Below are positions 23,601-31,239 of a DNA stretch of 64,000 nucleotides, in pieces. The notes beneath the pieces are model-generated. The model did no database searches. It was not told where the DNA came from and was given only the letters and a program-made list of their open reading frames with translations. Each line of letters begins with the position of its first letter. Position 1 is the first letter of the stretch. This DNA is from Porphyridium purpureum (Eukaryota; Rhodophyta; Bangiophyceae; Porphyridiales; Porphyridiaceae), in NCBI GenBank assembly GCA_008690995.1, contig VRMN01000001.1, forward strand, positions 3,410,001 to 3,474,000, given 5' to 3'. The translations under genes and the position numbers were made by a program.

Positions 23601-24049
23601 TGCTTTACGTGTGCGAAGGAGTGGCAAACACGGCTTCGGTACCGCAGCGTAGACCTGCGGGAGGTCTTGACCGATTCCGAAAGATACGTTCCAGAACCTG
23701 CACCGGAGATAAGTGGCCCGTACGAAACGCTCAAGTGGCCCGCAATCTCCATGTGCTCCTTGATTTTGTCATCCGAATCCATGATCTTGCAGAAGGAAGA
23801 CGCATGCTTTCCGGTCTTGAAGACTGAGCGTCCATGATCCACCTTGAACACACGAGGCTTGAACGTTTCCTCGTCACTCTGGATGTTGAGTTTGAACCCG
23901 CGGCCCAGGTCGTCCACCGACAGACCCTTGGAAAAGCCGCTGCCTACAATGACAGGGACGATCTGCACCATGGTGAATCCCACACCCCCCTCAGTCCCGT
24001 CCGACCTCAACACACTTTTTGTCCCCGAAGACGAGTAACTTTGCCCCAT
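20606..24049 (-). CDS. Large GTPase with N-terminal MACPF/SNTX-like domain and zinc-ribbon-like tail
   Basis: 1147 aa. Residues about 30-300 resemble the SNTX-type MACPF-like module (GFKLNI, SVSYGPLISGAGSGTYLSES, RYGTKFVDQILFGCQLDV). A coiled region follows. A P-loop GTPase starts near 553 with GGQGSGKTT, G3 DTPGLGQS and a G4-like VLTHRD, nearest to the AIG1/GIMAP and septin-like group. After ~940 come CPQCNTIFLKPTGCDRL...CG and WGCGATINW, a Cys pattern that could bind zinc. Three ATGs are possible (24085, 24049, 23971). 24049 gives MGQSYSSSG, a good N-myristoylation signal, so it is preferred. Related SNTX-GTPase chains occur in fish and protists. A membrane-associated GTPase is inferred. 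Nothing indicates a secreted pore-former. Confidence 0.82.
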   Translation of the reverse strand: MGQSYSSSGTKSVLRSDGTEGGVGFTMVQIVPVIVGSGFSKGLSVDDLGRGFKLNIQSDEETFKPRVFKVDHGRSVFKTGKHASSFCKIMDSDDKIKEHMEIAGHLSVSYGPLISGAGSGTYLSESVKTSRRSTLRYRSRVCHSFAHVKQDDAGVLEPVDDLASMLASNGCASDDIAERYGTKFVDQILFGCQLDVQFSVTSSEDMDLSEIMAKLKGAIGVGPLSVEFSADFARRNEESSHKLSLEISATASGVNFVCPAKPNLEEVVQLIEDFNAESKALQERADQDLEDLKRTDRMTVVGFSLANIADYLTQLSRAEASMLDEKMQSVGECVAAASLWKARLEGAKMERHTVHRYSARERELVLRPYEKQVDAEIARLKKKLKECWEYRKLPLAELVGRITPTKEIPKLDLGGGEENILHGYIGNGFISSPVRLWGSVEEVCYDYEGFTLRNDDGKVKPWMAGRLLEPNEQARVIVAAAETPEKLWLEVQIANHVLNPDVLVTQCQNDPMAPYYDPTKGELFLPEHVRKQVEDYKMRNAVPSFLSKTMLLLGGQGSGKTTLHKKLTGDIGMTSYAMQTCTKMRVSARAQGPAKDLIVVDTPGLGQSIRFDEAMEIRKALITGDVTQIVMVAPLPITCRAEDFIAGIHGNGLDSIMNCDTFKKDKDGIDVTMLKPGSSNEPLKRTQVFLVLTHRDAYESKIRELARLEGERPVFQYQRFVDEVRSRLPFVGPVAIVGPEVSVKWMYDTIVALAGYAKDWNTNYEIPLVECFREFPMSIPRPQNAGLEDILFHARSEIAARAALAREEMSAAVNQKAYDHGNKKISGNYVDMVGPTIDVIFKFLDDSFDECAMDATAKIVGVPLDELWLDASNENEMNARINVLNYVKQVLAAELSAVRGDIARQYPVGGSTAVYKACPQCNTIFLKPTGCDRLGVCGTVLKRDQDHDVPLDTPYRYEYIQDRSDPFRPIRRLKILKGQGDDLAGKDLSGIRRLFRVVQVRIQELVALRLGETEPKSGTQQVSSAGTWGCGATINWLEARVVPHAELVRKGLVPTKDIKELEVCNIPSSMSTPEFMNSLGSEFEVYSRGFEDFGLHTIQNMKLLGEILKPIIQAVVQESSDPPSSQLNAIQASHVKTILLSVQNATA

Positions 24050-24584
24050 TCGCCTTTGCTGCGTGCACCCCTGAACCTCTTGCATGCCAGGACAGTTTCC
24101 TCAGCGACCTCAACTACTTCGTTTCAGCTTATATAATCCATCGGGAGACCTCGTTTCCAAGCTTTCTTTCTCGGAGAAACGCAAGCGACTTCGTTTTCGC
24201 TGTAATTTTTTCTTCGAAACTCACTTCGAAAATGAGTATCGCTGTAATTTTACTTTTGGCACATGCCTATGAAAATAGTATAGGGGCGAGCTTCCTTTTC
24301 CGTTTTCCTCATTCGCATTTCTTGCTGGCGGTGTCAAAATGCTTTCGTGCTGAAAGTCTATTTCGTGGGGACTTGAGTTTGCAAAATGGAAGTAAATGCG
24401 CGAAGAAAAGGCAAGAAAGCTGCCGGAGTACAGTTACGAGTTGGAGAAAGTACAGTCAGCATTGAACCGAATAGCTGAATAACCGGTCAGGCGCGGTGAG
24501 GCCGAGTGAGCGTGAGGACTGCGGCAGCCGGGGTGATGGTGTGGTGGTGTGTGAAGAGACTAGTACGGGTAGGTCCGGGGGGTG
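24050..24584. promoter_or_regulatory. Divergent promoter region, GTPase / MSI4
   Basis: 535 bp between divergent starts. A TATATAAT stretch at 24129-24136 lies 80-90 bp before the GTPase ATG and could serve as TATA on either strand. The MSI4 side has two GTACAGT copies. The middle (24160-24330) is AT-richer than the genes and shows no frame. Confidence 0.5.
24428..24456 (+). promoter_or_regulatory. Two GTACAGT motifs upstream of MSI4-like gene
   Basis: Exact sense-oriented copies at 24428-24434 and 24450-24456, about 130-155 bp before ATG 24585. The downstream leader is G-rich. Confidence 0.6.
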
Positions 24585-26093
24585 ATGTCTGATATGGTCA
24601 CAGGAACGCGCGTTGCAATGCCGTCTCAGCAGCTGTACGACCACTGGCGTGTGAATCACGTGCCGATCCTTTATGATCACATCTCGTCGCGCAAGTTGGG
24701 GTGGCCCTCGCAGTGCGTGCTGTTCGGAAACGCGGCGCTGGACGCACTGGTGGCGTCGTCCGAGCGTGCCGATCGCAACTTCGCGAACGACCCGCTGCTG
24801 TCGATGCAGGAGACGCGCGCGATGCTGCTTGCCGAGCGCACGGGACAGTCCAGAGAGGCAAACACGCTGATGCTCATGTCCGCGAAAATTCCGGGCCAGC
24901 ACACCACGCGTGTCGCAGATTCGGTGAGGAGGTGGAGTGAGAACGCTAAAGATGCTTATGTCCAAGGTGATTTGCGCGTGGTGAAGCGCATTATCCACCC
25001 AGACGAAGTGAACAGAGCGCAGCTGCTGGCGAACGAGCTTGTGGTGACTCACGCTGATCACGCAGATGTCTACGTGTGGGACCTCAAGCGCCAACCGCAC
25101 CGCAAGGAGCCTTTTAAGGACAAAAACAACGCGTCTGTACCCGACGCGACGCTGGTTGGACACGAGCACGATGCTCCATTTGCACTAGCCACTCACAGTC
25201 AGCCCAGTGCGTCGGCGGAGTATTCTGACGCACTAGTGGCGTCGGGCGACAACAATGGCCAGTTATGCGTGTGGAGCATCAGTGCCGGACAGATTCCGTC
25301 GAACCCTCATTCTGCCGATATCGTTACTGACGCCCAGGTCCAGAACTCGGAAAGAACATCGGCTCGATCATCAAAACTTATGCCGCTGCTTCGCGAGCAG
25401 GTTTCCCCATCACATGCTGCGATCAACGATGTTGCACTGTATCCAGAGTCTACACAGCAAGCCGCGATCGTGCTTTCTGCGTGCAGTGACCGGGCATTGA
25501 CCATTTGCGATTCACGTCAACCGGGAGTTGCTCAGCGCGTGCACGATGCCCACCGATGTGACATCAACTCGTGCGATTGGAACCCGCATCAGTTGCACAT
25601 GCTTCTCTCTGGCGGGGACGACGGACAGGTCAAGCTATGGGACTCGCGCGTTTTAGGGGACGGCGATGGCGATACGCGTCCTATGCAGGTATTTGAGGAG
25701 CACCGCTCGCGTATTCTGGAGTTGAAGTGGAACTCAGTCCACGCAAATGTCTTTGCCTCGGGGAGCGAGGACGCGTGCATCGCGGTATGGGATTTGAATA
25801 GCGCGAGGAATCGGGGCGATGGAAGCCAGGAGCAACATCGCGCGCCGCCAATCACCTCACAGACACAGCCTCCGATGACGAAGCACCCGGAACTTATTTT
25901 TCGCCACCGCGGACACCAGCATTCGATCGCAAGCTTCGACTGGTGTCCGGCCAAGTCGGATGCGTGGCTCATGGCGTCCGTCAGCGAGGACTTTGACGGA
26001 AGCACGCTCCAAATATGGCGCATGCTTGATCTTATTTACCAGACGCGGGAAAAGAGCATAGGAGAGCTAAGGACGCTACGGTTGACAGCGTGA
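24585..26093 (+). CDS. MSI4/FVE-like histone-binding WD40 protein (RBBP4/7 family)
   Basis: 502 aa. The N-terminal helix YDHWRVNHVPILYDHI and the following SSRKLGWPSQCV match the CAF1C/H4-binding domain. The segment VKRIIHPDEVNRAQLL with VVTHADHADVYVWDLKRQPHR is the signature that separates MSI4/FVE proteins from MSI1. Seven WD repeats follow, with clear blades such as LLSGGDDGQVKLWDS and FASGSEDACIAVWDL. MSI4-like proteins present histones H3/H4 to deacetylase, PRC2-like and CUL4 complexes in the nucleus. Two inserts (around 225-265 and 400-425) are longer than in plants and low-complexity. ATG 24585 directly follows an in-frame GTG. Confidence 0.92.
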   Translation: MSDMVTGTRVAMPSQQLYDHWRVNHVPILYDHISSRKLGWPSQCVLFGNAALDALVASSERADRNFANDPLLSMQETRAMLLAERTGQSREANTLMLMSAKIPGQHTTRVADSVRRWSENAKDAYVQGDLRVVKRIIHPDEVNRAQLLANELVVTHADHADVYVWDLKRQPHRKEPFKDKNNASVPDATLVGHEHDAPFALATHSQPSASAEYSDALVASGDNNGQLCVWSISAGQIPSNPHSADIVTDAQVQNSERTSARSSKLMPLLREQVSPSHAAINDVALYPESTQQAAIVLSACSDRALTICDSRQPGVAQRVHDAHRCDINSCDWNPHQLHMLLSGGDDGQVKLWDSRVLGDGDGDTRPMQVFEEHRSRILELKWNSVHANVFASGSEDACIAVWDLNSARNRGDGSQEQHRAPPITSQTQPPMTKHPELIFRHRGHQHSIASFDWCPAKSDAWLMASVSEDFDGSTLQIWRMLDLIYQTREKSIGELRTLRLTA

Positions 26094-26276
26094 CGCGAAG
26101 CCTCGTCGGGCATAGACTGCGCACTTTAAATCCCAAAGGTCCGAGTGTATGATGCCTACACGTGATCATCTTCGAAATCGCTAATAATGTACATGGGTCT
26201 TATTTTCCTAGCTACTGATCTTGTATAAATATGTACATTTGGCCGTTTCGCTCTCTCTCGCCCGGCATGGACTTCA

Positions 26277-28859
26277 TTACTGCTCTTTGCCCGACCACGT
26301 GCCAGCAGAAGGAGCCTCTGAACCATCCGCTGCAGCTTGAGCATCCTCCAACTTGAAAAACTTTTCTAGTACAAGGTTCATGTCGTTGCCTGCGTCGTTT
26401 AAACCGGCCTCTGTGTACGAACTTGCCAGCTCCCCAAATTCCTTCCGCGCGTTCTCTTTCTTATATTTCGGAAGCGCGTCCCACAAGCGTATAAATGTGG
26501 TTCTTAGCATCTGCCACGAGCCACCATCGGCTGGTGCTTTGCGCAGGAAGCGAGCAGCTTCCACCCACCACTGATCGGCTGGATGAAAGACCTGTGGCAT
26601 CGGAGAGGCATTTTCAAAGCGCTCCGATTGTCTCTGCCAAAAGCCAAAATTTCGCGGCTCGACGCACGTAAGCAACAAATTGAGCGCTCGCTTGGTGTCG
26701 CCTGTATTTGCGACAGCCTGCATGATCTGCAGAGCGCCCTTGACCAGAACGTGGGGCGTGGTCACCTCACTCAAGGCAGATTCCACGTATTGTACTATCT
26801 TGGGATGGGAGCGCTGGCTCGCGTTGTTGATCATACGTTGAACAAACATCAGGTCGATCTCATCCAACGGCATGCGCTTGCTCCATACGGCAGACAGCAA
26901 ATTTCTTCTCTTCTCTTCGGGCAAAGCACGCCATCGTGCGATCATGTCCAGTGCTGTGTCATACTCGCCGACCGCTGCGGCTGCTCCAACCCACGCATCG
27001 GTTAGTCCTAGTCCATGCCGTGATTCCACTCCGACACCCAAGTTTTTCGCGGTCTCAGTGTAAACTCGATAAAGCTCAATTCTGGTCTCCGGTTTCTCTA
27101 CCGGTCGGAAGACACCAGATAGATGGAGTTGTTTGAACATAAGCATCAAAAGCCTGTCCGACACAAGGCGTCGCTTCTGCATTTCTTGGAAAAGCTGCTC
27201 TGCATTTTCGTGCAAGCCATGTGTCAGCAGACTTTTCATGACGGCCTCGCATACCACCACGTGCTCGAATATGTACGTTCGCTCGCGCATGGCGTGGATA
27301 ATTTCCTTCGTCAGTTGCATGCGGCGCTCCATCGAACGCATACCTACGGTCATGTGCGCGACGTGCTGGCGAGAGGACAAAATCGCATCGATGACCACCA
27401 TGAAAAATCGCGGTTCCGGAGTGACTCGCGACAATGTGTCCTGATACGTAGCATAGAGTGTCGCAAGAGACGCTCCTCGTAGATTAATGAGAGCAAAGCG
27501 AACCGTTGCAATGCTATGTGTATAAGGCATTCCGGCTTCGAGCCACGTATCGAGCAACGAGAGAGCCATACTTGCGTCTTTTCTGGGAAGATAATGTTGA
27601 GTGATTGCCCTCAGCGGGTAGCATACCCACAAACTCAGATTTCGCAGCGTTGCATCCGACAAGCGGGGACGCCCGGTTAAGGCCTCGGCCTTCCTTTCAA
27701 GCGCGATAAAATGCATGTGCATGAGCTTGAGCGCTTGCTTGCGCATGCCACAAAGGGACAAGAGTTCGGCCAACTTACATAGCCAAGTCAGTTTGGTCGC
27801 ATCGTCATTTTCGCCTTGCAGCAGCTTTAGGTACTCGATCAGCTGCGCAGATGATACCGCTTGAGGTGTCTTGAGCTTATACAATACCGAGACTTCAATC
27901 ATGGCAGGCTTCAATTTGTGCTGGAGTAGACGGACATGTTCGTCGCCGTATGATTTGTGCACTTTCTGCAAAAGAGAGCCTACGAATGAGGTAATCTCGT
28001 CACACAGTCCAACATCATACGTCGCGCGCACCGATCTTTTCATGATCAGAACCAACGTGTCCACGTATACCTTGGCCATGAGCGAAAAGCCGTAGTCTTC
28101 CCACGAGTGCAAAACCGCGAGTGCCGGGCGAATATTCCCCGAATTGGTGAAGGCGCGAGCCAAACGCATGAGCATCAAATCGGAAGGCGCGTATCCGTCT
28201 GCGCGGGACGCTGAGAACACCTTGATTGCAAGCTCGCTATCCGGAATGCATGCCGCCGTATACATGAGCAACTCATAGTCCTTTTGCGTGTACAAGGGCA
28301 GACCATGAATTCTCTTCTTCCTAATGACTTGAATTGCCGAATCGAGCTCACGAATTTGCAGGTAGTGCGCAAACGCGCGCTCAAAATGCTGTTCAAGGTG
28401 CTCTGCGGACGCGACAGAAAACGGCGGCGGCGCCGATGTCCCGGAAAATGCAGCATCACCACTTCTACTTGCATCGATCATGGGATCCGGTAGGCGCTGA
28501 TCGGGGAAAGATGTACCGTTCTGCTGGATATCTGTTGTCATGGACATGCGCGCTGGTCCAGAGCACACAGAGGCCGTTACGGCGCCAAGCCTACCACGTA
28601 CTCTCGTTCTTGAGCCTCGACACGGCTGCTCGTACACTACGGGCGAGCATACCGTCCAGCTCGATGTCGATCTGGAGCGAGCGCCGGCGTGTTCCCCGCT
28701 TTTTCTGTGCCTGCCACAACTTCTGCTGTAACTCGGGCTCAGACTAAAGTTGCGGTGTGGCGATGCGCTCGCGTGCAGTCGCACCCTACCGAGCGAAGAG
28801 CATGCACGTCCGTACTGCGCCGCGGCGCCGGTCCAAGCATGCCGAGCTCGTGTCCACAT
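26277..28859 (-). CDS. PPR-like helical-repeat protein with organellar targeting peptide
   Basis: 860 aa. From ATG 28859 the first ~75 residues are rich in Arg, Ser and Ala with no acids early on (MWTRARHAWTGAAAQYGRAC), a strong mitochondrial or plastid presequence. The rest is helical repeats with PPR spacing, for example LAIKVFSASRADGYAPSDL and ENAEQLFQEMQKRRLVSDRL, in degenerate copies from about 210 to 830. PPR proteins bind organellar RNA. The frame runs upstream to 29444, overlapping NOG2, which is not credible. ATGs at 28961 and 28547 are alternatives. The two minus-oriented GTACAGT motifs at 28939 and 28978 sit 80-125 bp before 28859, which supports that start. Confidence 0.75.
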   Translation of the reverse strand: MWTRARHAWTGAAAQYGRACSSLGRVRLHASASPHRNFSLSPSYSRSCGRHRKSGEHAGARSRSTSSWTVCSPVVYEQPCRGSRTRVRGRLGAVTASVCSGPARMSMTTDIQQNGTSFPDQRLPDPMIDASRSGDAAFSGTSAPPPFSVASAEHLEQHFERAFAHYLQIRELDSAIQVIRKKRIHGLPLYTQKDYELLMYTAACIPDSELAIKVFSASRADGYAPSDLMLMRLARAFTNSGNIRPALAVLHSWEDYGFSLMAKVYVDTLVLIMKRSVRATYDVGLCDEITSFVGSLLQKVHKSYGDEHVRLLQHKLKPAMIEVSVLYKLKTPQAVSSAQLIEYLKLLQGENDDATKLTWLCKLAELLSLCGMRKQALKLMHMHFIALERKAEALTGRPRLSDATLRNLSLWVCYPLRAITQHYLPRKDASMALSLLDTWLEAGMPYTHSIATVRFALINLRGASLATLYATYQDTLSRVTPEPRFFMVVIDAILSSRQHVAHMTVGMRSMERRMQLTKEIIHAMRERTYIFEHVVVCEAVMKSLLTHGLHENAEQLFQEMQKRRLVSDRLLMLMFKQLHLSGVFRPVEKPETRIELYRVYTETAKNLGVGVESRHGLGLTDAWVGAAAAVGEYDTALDMIARWRALPEEKRRNLLSAVWSKRMPLDEIDLMFVQRMINNASQRSHPKIVQYVESALSEVTTPHVLVKGALQIMQAVANTGDTKRALNLLLTCVEPRNFGFWQRQSERFENASPMPQVFHPADQWWVEAARFLRKAPADGGSWQMLRTTFIRLWDALPKYKKENARKEFGELASSYTEAGLNDAGNDMNLVLEKFFKLEDAQAAADGSEAPSAGTWSGKEQ

Positions 28860-28938
28860 TCCTCTCCACGTCGCGGTCCACACGACCGCGCGGCCTGAAA
28901 GCGCGCGCGCGGCCACTCGCCCGAGAGAACGATCGATT

Positions 28939-28984
28939 ACTGTACCCTTCCTGCCAGACATGCTGTACCTCCGCGAGACTGTAC
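28939..28984 (-). promoter_or_regulatory. Two GTACAGT motifs for the PPR-like gene (minus)
   Basis: ACTGTAC on the plus strand at 28939-28945 and 28978-28984. They point toward the PPR-like gene; the opposed copy for NOG2 starts 28 bp after the second. Confidence 0.6.
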
Positions 28985-29011
28985 ACTCGTCAAAATCGGG
29001 GAACGTTCGAA

Positions 29012-29018
29012 GTACAGT
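29012..29018 (+). promoter_or_regulatory. GTACAGT motif upstream of NOG2
   Basis: Single sense-oriented copy 110 bp before ATG 29122, followed by the GA tract at 29075. It is opposed to the two minus-strand copies of the divergent gene. Confidence 0.6.
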
Positions 29019-29074
29019 TGGAGCGGTTTTGTTGGCCGGCCGCGAAGCAGTTCGGGCGGCGGGGCTTCGTGTGT

Positions 29075-29107
29075 GAGAGAGAGAGAGAGAGAGAGGGAGA
29101 GAGGAGA
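29075..29107 (+). repeat. (GA)n tract in NOG2 leader
   Basis: A near-perfect GA run ending about 15 bp before the start codon. It lies on the sense strand, so the mRNA leader is purine-only here. Confidence 0.9.
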
Positions 29108-29121
29108 TAGGAGGAGGAGAG

Positions 29122-30807
29122 ATGCCGAAGCAGAGAGTGCGGACTGCGCCCGGCGTGAATGGGCACCGCGCATTGAACTCGGATGACGTGAATCGCGGCA
29201 AGCATGTGGCTGGCAGTATTGGGCGCGACCGCGCGACGGTGAAGCGCCTGCAGTTGTACCGCACAAAGTCCGTCAAACGGGACCGCAATGGGAAAATTAA
29301 GAACGGAGAGGGCGACCTGACATCGCGCACCCCAGAGCCGGGTGCTGGGCGCACCGCGCCAAATCGGAAATGGTTCGGAAATACGCGAGTCGTCGACCAG
29401 ACCCAACTGGAGCGTTTCCGCGAGCAAATGGGAGAAGTTCGCAAGGATAACTATCAAGTGGTGCTCAAGACAAAGACCGTTCCCACCAGTCTTTTCAAGG
29501 AGACAACAGGGAGAGAGCTGATGGGAACAAAGCTCGGTCTTTTGCAGAATGAGACGTTCGAGGACACGTTTTCGAGTAAGCACTGGAGAAAGCGACCAAA
29601 GATTGCCGCAACTTCTATCGCAGAGCTCGCAGGCGTGGTGGGAAAGGAAACTGAGGCGTTTGACAGCAAGGCAGAGGAAAAGCGGCTGGAGCGCGAGGCA
29701 GATGTGTACAATGAGTTTAAAAACGCCACCAGCGAAGCGATTTTTGATAAGGGCCAGTCGAAGCGAATTTGGGGCGAATTACACAAGGTGCTCGATTCGA
29801 GTGACGTCGTGCTGCAAGTTATAGACGCCCGCGACCCTATGGGCACACGCTGTCTGTGGCTGGAGCGCTTCATCAAGCGCGAGTGCCCGCACAAACACAT
29901 CGTGCTGATTCTGAACAAGGCAGACCTTGTACCGCAATGGGTTGCGGCGGCGTGGCTTCGAATTCTCTCAAAAGATTATCCAACGGTCGCATTTCACTCC
30001 AGTATAACCAATTCGTACGGTAAGGGCACGCTCATCAACCTTTTGCGCCAGTTTGGCAAGCTGCATGCGGATCGCAAGACGATTTCATGCGGGCTTGTGG
30101 GTTACCCGAATGTGGGCAAATCATCTGTGATTAACACTTTATCCGGCAAAAAAGTGGCAAATGTCGCTCCCATTCCAGGCGAAACCAAGGTGTGGCAGTA
30201 CATCACTCTCTTCAAGAAGATTTACCTGATAGACTGTCCAGGCGTGGTGCACGAGTCCGGTGCTAATTCTGAGGCGCAATCCGTTCTCAAGGGCGTTGTG
30301 CGCGTCGAGTCTCTCAAGGACTTTGCTCCGCAGTACATTGAGGAACTCTTGAAGCGCGTTGAAACCAAGCACGTCATCAAGACGTACGGAGTGCTGTCGT
30401 GGAAAGACGCCGACGACTTTTTGGAGCAGTTTGCGAAAAAATCTGGCAAGTTGCTAAAGAAGGGCGAGCCGGATGTGGTGACAGTTGCTCGTATGGTCCT
30501 TCTCGACTACCAGCGTGGCAAACTCCCTTGGTTTGTGGCCCCGCCTCTAGCGTCGTCAGAGGGCGCAGGCGCCGGCGGGGCCGACGGGGCGGCAGTCCCA
30601 ACGGGGCAGGGTGAGGACGGAAACGCAACTTTGGACGGAGTGCGGATCGAAGCTCAGGATCTGCGCGCGCTGAAGAGTCGTGTTGACAATGGCTCTGCTC
30701 AAGCGGGCGGCAGTGAGTCTGAACATAGCGAGCTTGCGGCGTGGGACGACGCCGCTGTGAGCGACTCGGACGCGAGCAATGACGGCGGCCAGGACGAGGA
30801 GGAATGA
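29122..30807 (+). CDS. NOG2: Nucleolar GTP-binding protein 2 (NOG2/NUG2/GNL2)
   Basis: 561 aa. The N-terminal NGP1NT domain (about 30-165) includes NRKWFGNTRVVDQ and LKTKTVPTSLF. A circularly permuted YlqF/MMR1-type GTPase follows: G4 NKAD near 266, G1 GYPNVGKS near 327, G2 region PGETKVWQ and G3 DCPG near 371, in the expected permuted order. Nog2 binds pre-60S particles and is exchanged for Nmd3 before nuclear export. The C-terminal ~110 residues are Gly/Ala/acidic and shorter than the lysine-rich tail of yeast and human proteins. ATG 29122 gives the usual basic MPKQRVRTAPG start. It is the second ribosome-assembly gene in the window, after the WDR75-like gene. Confidence 0.95.
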   Translation: MPKQRVRTAPGVNGHRALNSDDVNRGKHVAGSIGRDRATVKRLQLYRTKSVKRDRNGKIKNGEGDLTSRTPEPGAGRTAPNRKWFGNTRVVDQTQLERFREQMGEVRKDNYQVVLKTKTVPTSLFKETTGRELMGTKLGLLQNETFEDTFSSKHWRKRPKIAATSIAELAGVVGKETEAFDSKAEEKRLEREADVYNEFKNATSEAIFDKGQSKRIWGELHKVLDSSDVVLQVIDARDPMGTRCLWLERFIKRECPHKHIVLILNKADLVPQWVAAAWLRILSKDYPTVAFHSSITNSYGKGTLINLLRQFGKLHADRKTISCGLVGYPNVGKSSVINTLSGKKVANVAPIPGETKVWQYITLFKKIYLIDCPGVVHESGANSEAQSVLKGVVRVESLKDFAPQYIEELLKRVETKHVIKTYGVLSWKDADDFLEQFAKKSGKLLKKGEPDVVTVARMVLLDYQRGKLPWFVAPPLASSEGAGAGGADGAAVPTGQGEDGNATLDGVRIEAQDLRALKSRVDNGSAQAGGSESEHSELAAWDDAAVSDSDASNDGGQDEEE

Positions 30808-31239
30808 ACGCGAAATAAAGTCCAAGCGACTCTGCTTTCTGCATTGAAACGCCCTCGTATGTGCGTGCGACTGCAGGCAGAATCATGGATCCACGCGGTG
30901 CGGTCCCTGTGGATGCCTTCTCGTGTCCACATCTCATCCGTGCACGCGATTCACACGCGACGCGTCTGGTCCGACGTGCCGGTCCTGCGCCTCCGGCACA
31001 GAACGCCTCGCTTCCACAAGTACAGTTGCGCATCGATTTGACTGTACTCTGGCCTTGTGGATTTGGCGCGAAGCACGCGGGAAACACGCAACTGCGCGCC
31101 GGGCCCGTTTGGCGGCGTGCGAAAGCGTGTGTGCGGAGGTGTGCCGGTTCTTCTCCTGGATGTGACAGAGTGGGTGGTGCGTGTGTTCACGCGCCGCGCT
31201 GGGAACTCTTCTTCTGCGCGCACTTGACAGTCGCGGGCG
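30808..31239. other. Spacer between NOG2 and CTF18
   Basis: 432 bp. It contains a sense-oriented GTACAGT at 31020 for CTF18 and an opposed copy at 31041 that faces the 3' end of NOG2, where no minus-strand gene is supported. Short frames here look random. Confidence 0.5.
31020..31026 (+). promoter_or_regulatory. GTACAGT motif upstream of CTF18
   Basis: Sense-oriented copy about 220 bp before ATG 31240. An opposed ACTGTAC at 31041-31047 has no obvious target gene and may drive antisense transcription or be chance. Confidence 0.5.

Noticed and set aside
20606-24049. Reading the SNTX/MACPF-like gene as a secreted toxin
   Set aside because: No signal peptide; the GTPase and Cys-rich tail and a myristoylation start argue for an intracellular protein.
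28860-29444. N-terminal extension of the PPR-like frame into NOG2
   Set aside because: It would overlap the conserved NOG2 N-terminus and lies above the promoter motifs.
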